From assembly GCA_021106755.1 (NCBI GenBank), contig JAIOTM010000359.1:1-6165 (forward strand): a stretch of DNA of 6,165 bases, read 5' to 3'. Made by a program: the position numbers and the translations under genes. This DNA is from Candidatus Cloacimonadota bacterium. Lineage in GTDB: Bacteria > Cloacimonadota > Cloacimonadia > Cloacimonadales > JAIOQZ01. Below are positions 1 through 5,176 of this stretch, piece by piece. Every line of letters starts with the position of its first letter. The first letter of the stretch is position 1. The notes under the pieces are model-generated. The model saw only the letters and a program-made list of their open reading frames with translations, was not told the DNA's origin and did not search any database.

Positions 1-288
1 GGGAGAGCGTTTTACTTTGTAATCTTTAGTATCGCTCAGGTGCAGGTGATTTTCAAGTAGTTCGAGGAATTTCAGGAAAGTGGTTTCGCGAAGGGATACC
101 AGTTCCTTTCGTCCGATGAATTCCCTGATTCCCGGATATGTCTTCATCCGCAGAATTGCGAACAGGCACAACTCAAAAGATTTACCACTGCGCCAGGTGC
201 CGGAGTCCACCACGATGTCGTTTCGGGCAAGCTGCCTGAAAAAATTTACCTGATTAAGATTAAGCGTAATCTCAGATGGAATTTGCAT
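1..288 (-). CDS. Phage terminase large subunit (TerL), N-terminal 96 codons, cut by window edge
   Basis: This is the ATPase end of a phage-type DNA packaging motor. TerL proteins pump DNA into a prohead with an N-terminal ATPase and cut it with a C-terminal nuclease; only the ATPase start is visible here. The reverse strand reads MQIPSEITLNLNQVNFFRQL, then a P-loop at residues 30-37 (GTWRSGKS, matching the GxxRSGKS Walker A form of terminases), then FELCLFAILRMKTYPG and IGRKELVSLRETTF, the usual TerL stretch after the P-loop. The start ATG (288-286) follows GAGGG (298-294) with a 5-base spacer and overlaps the end of the small-subunit gene by 17 bases, the normal terS-terL arrangement. The frame stays open to base 1, so it continues outside the window; Walker B and nuclease motifs are not seen. 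The family call rests on the P-loop, its context and the neighbour. Domesticated elements such as gene transfer agents carry the same protein, so a live phage is not implied. Confidence 0.85.
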   Translation of the reverse strand, partial: MQIPSEITLNLNQVNFFRQLARNDIVVDSGTWRSGKSFELCLFAILRMKTYPGIREFIGRKELVSLRETTFLKFLELLENHLHLSDTKDYKVKRSP

Positions 289-676
289 CTATACCCTCAA
301 TTTTCATCTCTGTCCAGCTTGTCGTGGCATTATTCTCCGGTATCATGCCTGTATAGTTGAAAATGTTTTTCCGGCAACCACTTAGCTGATTCAGAATTGC
401 TGAAGCATCTTTGAGTTTCATTTCACCTTTGGAAATATCTGCCATTGTACGCTCTTCGATTAAGCGGGCGTTATCTAATCCTGTGCGTTGGGCACGGGTG
501 ATTTCGAAGCTCAGGTCAACTTCTTCCAGTGAAGGAGGAGCTGTGGTTTTCTGCTCTTCGGATAAGTAATTAGCAGCTGTTTTCAAGCTGATGCTCTGTT
601 CTTTGCAAAATACTTCCAGTTTCTTGTCACCGGAAGTTATCCATTCTTTGATGATTGATTTCCAATCATATTTCAT
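272..676 (-). CDS. Probable phage terminase small subunit (TerS)
   Basis: The 134-residue product is likely the DNA-recognition subunit of the packaging terminase, which binds the pac/cos site and hands DNA to TerL. Residues 4-42 fit an N-terminal helix-turn-helix (DWKSIIKEWITSGDKKLEVF, then SISLKTAANYLSEE), the pattern of small phage terminase proteins that begin with a homeodomain-like HTH. A charged linker follows, then a helical part at about 52-108 that could be the oligomerisation region, and a less ordered tail. The start ATG at 676-674 follows AAGGA with a 7-base spacer. It sits directly upstream of the P-loop TerL and overlaps it by 17 bases, which is the strongest support since TerS sequences are poorly conserved. 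Candidate promoters lie 45-82 bases upstream. It could instead be another small HTH regulator of the element, but that is less likely. Confidence 0.75.
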   Translation of the reverse strand: MKYDWKSIIKEWITSGDKKLEVFCKEQSISLKTAANYLSEEQKTTAPPSLEEVDLSFEITRAQRTGLDNARLIEERTMADISKGEMKLKDASAILNQLSGCRKNIFNYTGMIPENNATTSWTEMKIEGIDANSI

Positions 677-705
677 ACTGCCATCCTTTAAGTAGAATTG
701 ATGTA

Positions 706-734
706 TTGTAAGACTCCTATATTGTTGCTATTAT
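706..734 (+). promoter_or_regulatory. Candidate sigma70 promoter for the deacetylase-uppP-holA-era operon
   Basis: TTGTAA (706-711) and TATTAT (729-734) are 17 bases apart, matching 4/6 and 5/6 of the sigma70 consensus. Transcription from here would start near 741 and leave an untranslated leader of roughly 140 bases before the ATG at 884. The -10 box is one half of the palindrome CTATTATAG (728-736), whose other strand supplies a TATAAT, so the two directions would compete for the same bases. A second TTGACG at 836-841 has no acceptable -10 at the right distance. Confidence 0.45.
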
Positions 735-748
735 AGTAAATATGTCAA
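721..748 (-). promoter_or_regulatory. Candidate sigma70 promoter for the terminase genes
   Basis: On the minus strand a perfect -35 box TTGACA (748-743) is followed, after 16 bases, by a weak -10 AACAAT (726-721). A perfect TATAAT also lies at 735-730, with a poor -35 (ATTAAA, 758-753) 17 bases upstream, so either pairing could be used. Transcription would begin about 40 bases before the terS start codon. The call is by consensus only. This region overlaps the candidate promoter of the opposite strand. Confidence 0.45.
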
Positions 749-883
749 GAGATTTAATGTAAAATATAAAGAATGTCGCGTAACTGCAATAAGAAAAGGA
801 TAGAAGATGCCGTTAGAAACCAAATGACAAATTACTTGACGCAAGCACCGACTGCATATTCCTTCATTCAAATAGAGGAGTCT

Positions 884-2065
884 ATGAGTACAAAGAAAAA
901 GAGTAGCAGTAAGAAAAAAGGAAACAACGGTGGATTACTGATTGTTTTCATTGTTTGTCTGGCACTTGTGTTTGTGATTTATTTTCTTAGCCGTGACCCG
1001 GCAAAGGACGATTCGCAAAGGATGCAGACAGCAGAGGATGCAGATGTGATGGAGCCTGATGTAGAGGACATATCTCTGCATGAGACAATAATTGCAACTG
1101 CCCGGCAACTTGGCGTTGAGGAAAAGTTTATTCGAATCAAAGAAAAGTCAGATGGTAAGTATTACTATATCCCCCTGAATGGAGACGAGCTTGATTTACC
1201 TTTTGCTAATGCTCTGTTTAAAGGTAAATGCGAAAGTGCCGGTGCAAAAATAATAAGTGGTGAAGAAACTCCAACCGGTAACGCACAAACACTTTATATT
1301 TCTACTCCAGACGGAGCAACCTACGTGCTCAAGTTGTTCTTTGACACACGCAATCGTTATTCAGCGAGAAAACACCAGTTAGTGGTGTTGGTCGATGATT
1401 TTGGTGGTATAAGTGGTAAATTATTAGATGAATGGTGTTCGAATACCGATTACCGTGTAACTTTTGCTATTATGCCTGATTTAAGGCATACTACAACCAC
1501 AATGGAAAAAGCGGCGGCAAGCAATCACGAAGTAATTATTCATATGCCTATGGAGCCTCGTTCTTACCCCAGAGATGATCCCGGTAAAACCGCGATTTAT
1601 GTAGAGATGAGTAACAGTACTATTGAGAAACGAGTTAAGCGATGGATTGACGATATTCCCCTCGCTATTGGCGCGAATAACCACATGGGAAGCCTGGCAA
1701 CCTCAGATGAAGAGGTGATGCGGGCTGTGTTGGGCGTTCTGAAAAAGCATGATAAAATTTTTATCGACAGCTATACCAGTGCGTCATCAGTTGGCTATCA
1801 AATGGCACAGCAGATGCTTATGCACACCGCACGTCGGGATTTATTTCTTGATGATCCCGATATCAGCGATAAAACCTTAAAAGAGCGGCTGAAAAAACTG
1901 GAGTACCTTAAAACAAAGCAAAATACAGTCATAGTGATTACTCATTGCTTCGACCGGAATCGGTTAGATTATCTTAACAGGTTTATAAAGGCTGCCGAGA
2001 AAATGGGATATGAGTTAACATCACTCTCCCGGATGTTTGAAAGCGAACTGCCGGAGCTTATGTAG
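884..2065 (+). CDS. Membrane-anchored divergent polysaccharide deacetylase (YibQ/DUF610 family)
   Basis: The 393-residue protein belongs to the divergent polysaccharide deacetylase family (PF04748, E. coli YibQ), an NodB-like barrel fold presumed to act on envelope carbohydrate; its substrate is not known. A lysine-rich start precedes one membrane segment at residues 17-36, then an acidic linker, an accessory region (about 65-155) and the catalytic-type domain (166-388). Family motifs seen are VDDFG (170-174), IHMPMEP (219-225), GANNHMGS (263-270), FIDS (293-296) and FLDD (321-324). The last motif is THC (353-355) where the family usually has GHP. I chose ATG 884 because GAGGAG lies just before it and the lysine-rich anchor follows. 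The frame is open back to an ATG at 773, but that start has no Shine-Dalgarno sequence and would add 37 hydrophilic residues before the anchor. It is first in the operon; its TAG overlaps the GTG of uppP by one base. Topology puts the enzyme outside the inner membrane. Confidence 0.88.
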   Translation: MSTKKKSSSKKKGNNGGLLIVFIVCLALVFVIYFLSRDPAKDDSQRMQTAEDADVMEPDVEDISLHETIIATARQLGVEEKFIRIKEKSDGKYYYIPLNGDELDLPFANALFKGKCESAGAKIISGEETPTGNAQTLYISTPDGATYVLKLFFDTRNRYSARKHQLVVLVDDFGGISGKLLDEWCSNTDYRVTFAIMPDLRHTTTTMEKAAASNHEVIIHMPMEPRSYPRDDPGKTAIYVEMSNSTIEKRVKRWIDDIPLAIGANNHMGSLATSDEEVMRAVLGVLKKHDKIFIDSYTSASSVGYQMAQQMLMHTARRDLFLDDPDISDKTLKERLKKLEYLKTKQNTVIVITHCFDRNRLDYLNRFIKAAEKMGYELTSLSRMFESELPELM

Positions 2066-2862
2066 TGAGTTGGATAAAGTCCATATTACTTGGTGTTATC
2101 CAGGGGCTTACAGAATTTCTGCCTGTGAGTAGTTCGGGACACTTAGCGATATTTGACCATTTTCTTGATGCTTCAGCGTCAATCAGTTTCGATATATTTG
2201 TTCATTTAGGTACGCTGTTGGCTGTGCTCATATATTTCCGCGAAGATGTGCGATTGCTTGTTGTATCGCTGTTTACATGGCAGAAACCTGAAGACGCACC
2301 CCATCGCCGATTGATGCTGTTGCTTTTCGTAGTGACTGTTGTTACCGCAATTCCCGCCTTGTTATTGAAAGACAAAATTGAAGTGATTCGTGAGTTTCCC
2401 CGGGTTGTCGCACTTATCTTGATTGCTAACGGCTTTATCCTGCTTATCAGTGACCGCCAAGAAGGGGGAGAGGGGAAAGCCGAAAAATTACCATGGCTGA
2501 AAGCGGTTTATATTGGTATAGCCCAATTTATAGCAGTAGTTCCAGGTATCTCCCGCTCTGGTTCCACAATTACAGCCGGAATTTTCGGAGGATTAACCCG
2601 TAGCGAAGCCGCACGATTCTCGTTTCTGTTATCAATTCCAGCTATACTGGGGGCTAACATTTTCGCTATCCGTGATATAAGTACCCTTGAGATGGCAGAA
2701 TTGAAGTACTACTTAGTTGCTTTTGTCGCGGCTTCTGTTTCAGGTTATCTCGTTATTTCGCTTCTAATTCGACTGGTTCAGAAACGTAAACTGAAATATT
2801 TTGCTTACTACTGCTGGGCTTTTGCTTTGATAACCCTTGTGCTGATTACGATACAGGGATAA
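2065..2862 (+). CDS. uppP: Undecaprenyl-diphosphatase
   Basis: UppP (BacA) removes a phosphate from undecaprenyl diphosphate at the cytoplasmic membrane, regenerating the C55 carrier used for peptidoglycan and other surface polymers, and its overproduction gives bacitracin resistance. The 265 residues are almost all hydrophobic helices, close to the family length. The first signature reads GLTEFLPVSSSGHL (14-27), containing the (E/Q)xxxE pair Q13/E17 and the conserved His26; the second is PGISRSGST (160-168), with Ser163-Arg164, and Q154 lies in the second (E/Q)xxx element. The start is GTG at 2065, overlapping the previous stop as TAGTG, with GGAG at 2053-2056 eight bases upstream; starting there gives the usual short run before the first signature. 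All key residues are present, so it should be active. It sits next to an envelope deacetylase, which fits a cell-surface role, though no direct link is shown. Confidence 0.97.
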   Translation: MSWIKSILLGVIQGLTEFLPVSSSGHLAIFDHFLDASASISFDIFVHLGTLLAVLIYFREDVRLLVVSLFTWQKPEDAPHRRLMLLLFVVTVVTAIPALLLKDKIEVIREFPRVVALILIANGFILLISDRQEGGEGKAEKLPWLKAVYIGIAQFIAVVPGISRSGSTITAGIFGGLTRSEAARFSFLLSIPAILGANIFAIRDISTLEMAELKYYLVAFVAASVSGYLVISLLIRLVQKRKLKYFAYYCWAFALITLVLITIQG

Positions 2863-2865
2863 TTG

Positions 2866-3891
2866 ATGGCTAAATCAAAAAACATATCATCTCATGATTT
2901 CCACGATGGATTTCCCGCAAAATACACAGGTAACATCTATTTTTTCTACGGTGATGAAGCCTACCAGAAAGAAGTTCTATTACGAAAAGTGCGGAAGTGG
3001 TATTTCAAAGAAGGAATCAGCGATTTTGATTTTGAACGCTTTTATGGTGGAGATACCTCTGCTGGTACACTATTGGAACTTATCGAAACCAGACCGTTTA
3101 TGGCAGAGCAGAGAGTTATCGAAATACGAGATATTGGTAGTATGCGAGCTAAAGATTTGGCTCAACTGACTCCAAGCTTCAAGAATCCTGCCGATCATGT
3201 CGTTCTTCTGATAACCTGTGGAAAACCGGACAAACGTCTGGGTTGGGTTAAGGCACTGCTAAAAAACGGGATAGCTGTTGAATGTAAACCTCCTCGCTAT
3301 GCCAGAGAAGTGGTTAGTTGGTTAAATCGGCGGGCACGACATGCGAAAAAGAATCTTGATCATAGGGCGGCGGAATTATTTGCCAGCATAACAGAGATGA
3401 ACTTCCAGATTATCTCTAACGAGTGGGAGAAATTGCTGTTATACACCCGTGACAGTGCTGACATTACCGAAGATGACATAATGGCAAGCGTGGGGATGCA
3501 GAAATCACAGAATGTTTTCAACTTACAGGATGCCTTAGGGAATAAAAAGGTGTCTGATGCCGCGAGAATTATTGATGGGATGTTGTCGCTTGATCCCAAG
3601 AGTCAGATGTTGATGACTATCACAATGCTTTCACGATTCTATCAAATAGTATGGCGCATAAACGCTTTGCGTGCCAAACGCTTTAACGACAGAGAAATAG
3701 AAACACGATTCATGCCTGATGTGCCTTTTTATAAGGAGAAATATTTCCGTGCCGCTGATAACTATCCTATTCCTGATGTAATGAAAGCTTTCCGTGCCTT
3801 GCTGAACGCGGATATAGCCGCTAAATCCTTTGACCCGAAAACAGTTAGAACTTGTGGATTAGTATTGGTGCAGGAATTATGCTTGAAATAG
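2866..3891 (+). CDS. holA: DNA polymerase III, delta subunit
   Basis: The delta subunit is the wrench of the clamp loader: it binds and opens the beta sliding clamp and is part of the gamma/tau complex. The 341 residues match family size and layout: an AAA+-like N-terminal domain starting with NIYFFYGDEAYQKEVLLRK (23-41), the strand ETRPFMAEQRVIEIRDI (74-90), the VVLLITCGKPDKR stretch (112-124), and SWLNRRARHAKKNLDHRAAE (151-170) followed by FQIISNEWEKLLLY (180-193), typical of the middle domain. QNVFNLQDALGNK (215-227) then leads into the C-terminal collar helices. As in other delta subunits there is no working Walker A motif. ATG 2866 is preferred over TTG 2863 because AGGGA (2855-2859) is 6 bases before it. 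The gene starts three bases after the uppP stop and its end overlaps era by 13 bases. The family is poorly conserved, so the call rests on overall pattern. Confidence 0.9.
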   Translation: MAKSKNISSHDFHDGFPAKYTGNIYFFYGDEAYQKEVLLRKVRKWYFKEGISDFDFERFYGGDTSAGTLLELIETRPFMAEQRVIEIRDIGSMRAKDLAQLTPSFKNPADHVVLLITCGKPDKRLGWVKALLKNGIAVECKPPRYAREVVSWLNRRARHAKKNLDHRAAELFASITEMNFQIISNEWEKLLLYTRDSADITEDDIMASVGMQKSQNVFNLQDALGNKKVSDAARIIDGMLSLDPKSQMLMTITMLSRFYQIVWRINALRAKRFNDREIETRFMPDVPFYKEKYFRAADNYPIPDVMKAFRALLNADIAAKSFDPKTVRTCGLVLVQELCLK

Positions 3892-4772
3892 ACCCAAATC
3901 ACCGTAGCGGTTTCATCTGCATTACAGGTCGTCCTAATGTCGGTAAATCCACATTAATGAACCAGTTACTTGGTGAACGCCTCTCAATTATCTCACCCAA
4001 ACCACAAACAACACGCAACGCGATAAAAGGAATTCTTACAACCGATACAGAGCAAATGGTTTTCGTGGACACACCTGGATTGGTACAGCCACGCTATGAG
4101 CTACAGATTCGGATGCGCAAGTACATTGAACAAAGTATCAATAGTGCCGATATTGTGCTGTTTGTAACTGCAATAAAACAGTTTCCCACCGATTATGACA
4201 ACGAACTTATGGAATTGATTCTTCGACAGAAAACGCCTGTTATCGCTGTCCTTAATAAAAAGGATATAGCGAGCCCTGAGCTACTTGAGCAGAAGCTTGA
4301 GTTGATGAAAACCTTCAATTTCGAGCGTATTCTTTCGCTTTCCGCTCTCCACGGGGATGGAGTGGAAGAGTTATTGAAAGCTATGAAGGAGCTTCTACCG
4401 CTATCGCCTCCTCTCTATTCAGAAAATCAACTGACAGATTTGCCAATACGCTTCTTTGTGCAGGAAATAATCAGGGAACAGATATTTCTTATCTACGGAC
4501 AGGAGATTCCTTACTCATCTACGGTAATCGTGGAAGATTACAAAGACTTTCCCAACAAAGCGGAGATTCATGCTAATATCTGGCTTGAACGTGCTTCGCA
4601 GAAACCGATTGTGTTGGGGAAGGGTGGGAGTAAAATAAAGCAGGTACGTCTGCAAGCTGAGAAACTAATCCATGATATGATTGGTAAAAGAGTAAAGCTG
4701 GATTTATGGATTAAAATCAAGAAGAACTGGAGAAAGAAGAAAAACGCTCTGAACGAATTTGGTTATTATTAA
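3879..4772 (+). CDS. era: GTPase Era, 30S ribosome maturation factor
   Basis: Era is an essential GTPase that binds the 3' end of 16S rRNA and helps assemble the 30S subunit. The 297 residues (E. coli Era is 301) contain every G motif: GRPNVGKST (17-25), QTTRN (43-47), DTPG (64-67), NKKD (126-129) and SAL (155-157). They are followed by the Era linker with IYGQEIPYSS (205-214) and a C-terminal KH domain whose RNA-binding loop is GKGGSKIKQV (247-256), ending in the usual LDLWIKIKKNWRKK and GYY. ATG 3879 has AGGA at 3872-3875, only three bases upstream, and lies inside the end of holA (13-base overlap). An in-frame TTG at 3852 would add nine residues that Era proteins do not normally have. It is the last gene of the operon. 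All functional residues are present, so it is judged intact. Confidence 0.97.
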   Translation: MLEIDPNHRSGFICITGRPNVGKSTLMNQLLGERLSIISPKPQTTRNAIKGILTTDTEQMVFVDTPGLVQPRYELQIRMRKYIEQSINSADIVLFVTAIKQFPTDYDNELMELILRQKTPVIAVLNKKDIASPELLEQKLELMKTFNFERILSLSALHGDGVEELLKAMKELLPLSPPLYSENQLTDLPIRFFVQEIIREQIFLIYGQEIPYSSTVIVEDYKDFPNKAEIHANIWLERASQKPIVLGKGGSKIKQVRLQAEKLIHDMIGKRVKLDLWIKIKKNWRKKKNALNEFGYY

Positions 4773-4829
4773 ACATATATTGTGCAATGAAATAGTACTA
4801 ACCTTCGGTCGAAATAACAATAAGAAATG

Positions 4830-4886
4830 AAGATATGGAAATCTAAAGGGAAACTTCCTCTGGCTACTTTGTAGCCACCCTATCTT
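4830..4886 (+). ncRNA. Candidate nested stem-loop after era: structured RNA element or weak terminator
   Basis: A perfect 7-base-pair hairpin, TGGCTAC-TTT-GTAGCCA (4861-4877), is continued on its right arm by CCC (4878-4880), able to pair with GGG (4848-4850), and TATCTT (4881-4886), able to pair with AAGATA (4830-4835). The right arm is thus paired along 16 consecutive bases while the left arm carries loops of 10 and 12 bases. It starts 58 bases after the era stop. The downstream CTTTATT is only weakly U-rich, so it would make a poor rho-independent terminator; an mRNA 3'-end stabiliser or small RNA is possible. Only pairing by eye supports this. Confidence 0.35.
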
Positions 4887-4985
4887 TATTAAATCGGGAG
4901 TAAGATTCAGAAAAGAAACGGTCTTCACATAACTGGTAAATAATATATGGTGTAAATAACAAAATGGCAACACAAGTTACTTAAT

Positions 4986-5020
4986 ATGAAAGATAGAACT
5001 GAACTACAGAAATGAAAGAT
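4986..5020 (+). repeat. Direct repeat ATGAAAGAT, two copies 26 bases apart
   Basis: The 9-mer ATGAAAGAT occurs at 4986-4994 and 5012-5020, and a near copy (ATGAAGAT) begins at 4827. In AT-rich non-coding DNA, a chance match of this kind is plausible. The copies could be binding sites for a regulator of the downstream sensor gene, but nothing else supports that. Confidence 0.3.
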
Positions 5021-5063
5021 TATGACAAGAACCGTATATTGTATATCTTCAATTGCAAATCAA

Positions 5064-5094
5064 AAATGATAAAAACCTCTTTTTTATTGCATTT
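5064..5094. terminator. A/T hairpin, possible weak terminator
   Basis: ATAAAAA (5069-5075) pairs with TTTTTAT (5081-5087) around the loop CCTCT, and AAATG (5064-5068) can extend the stem with CATTT (5090-5094) across a two-base bulge. The stem is made almost entirely of A-T pairs, so it lacks the GC-rich stem of a classical rho-independent terminator. The T-run would follow transcription in the plus direction, and the A-run would serve the opposite strand. It could end the long operon transcript, although it lies nearly 300 bases after era. Confidence 0.25.
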
Positions 5095-5103
5095 CCTGAA
5101 CCT

Positions 5104-5121
5104 TACTATATTTTTATAGTA
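5104..5121. repeat. Perfect inverted repeat upstream of the sensor gene, operator-like
   Basis: TACTATA (5104-5110) and TATAGTA (5115-5121) are exact inverted copies separated by TTTT. It lies 55 bases before the start codon of the sensor gene, where an operator or promoter would be expected. The right arm contains TATAGT, a 5/6 match to the -10 consensus, with TTTCCT (5092-5097) as a weak -35 at 17 bases. Repressor site, promoter element and small hairpin are all possible. Confidence 0.4.
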
Positions 5122-5176
5122 TTAGATGAGATTTGATTTCAAATAATTGATTATCGGAGAATATAGAAACTGATAT

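Larger units (their letters stand above)
4773..5176. other. 404-base intergenic region without a convincing gene
   Basis: This AT-rich stretch separates era from the sensor gene and has stop codons in all frames at short intervals. The longest plus-strand reading frame starting with ATG is 35 codons (5012-5119) and lacks a ribosome binding site. It holds a nested stem (4830-4886), two imperfect direct repeats of TGGTAAATAA type (4934-4943 and 4948-4959), a repeated ATGAAAGAT (4986-4994 and 5012-5020), an A/T hairpin (5064-5094) and a perfect inverted repeat (5104-5121). It must contain the end of the operon transcript and the start of the sensor transcript. A strong intrinsic terminator is not obvious. 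Confidence 0.7.

Noticed and set aside
836..864. Promoter starting at TTGACG (836-841)
   Set aside because: The -35 is good, but at spacings of 16-18 bases only TTCCTT-like sequences are found, so no -10 supports it.
773..883. Upstream in-frame extension of the deacetylase to ATG 773 (37 more residues)
   Set aside because: There is no ribosome binding site before 773, the extension is hydrophilic and lies before the lysine-rich membrane anchor, and ATG 884 has GAGGAG just upstream. The extension would also fill the leader of the candidate promoter.
1481..1684. 67-codon minus-strand reading frame
   Set aside because: It lies wholly inside the deacetylase catalytic domain, whose motifs prove the plus frame; it has no recognisable feature.
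2894..3169. 91-codon plus-strand reading frame in another frame
   Set aside because: It lies within holA and shows no family pattern, while the holA frame is continuous and recognisable.
3360..3599. 79-codon minus-strand reading frame
   Set aside because: Antisense shadow of holA with no motif or ribosome binding site of note.
4861..4876. GG-N10-GC spacing resembling a sigma54 promoter
   Set aside because: Only TGGC and the GC spacing match, and the same bases form the perfect hairpin, which explains the symmetry better. No activator gene is nearby.
4704..4973. 89-codon minus-strand reading frame over the era end and intergenic region
   Set aside because: It overlaps the conserved KH-domain end of era, is rich in Leu/Phe as expected from antisense AT-rich DNA, and has no recognised pattern.
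5012..5119. 35-codon plus-strand frame starting MKDYDKNRILYIFN
   Set aside because: No ribosome binding site, and it runs through the A/T hairpin and inverted repeat. Its length is expected by chance.
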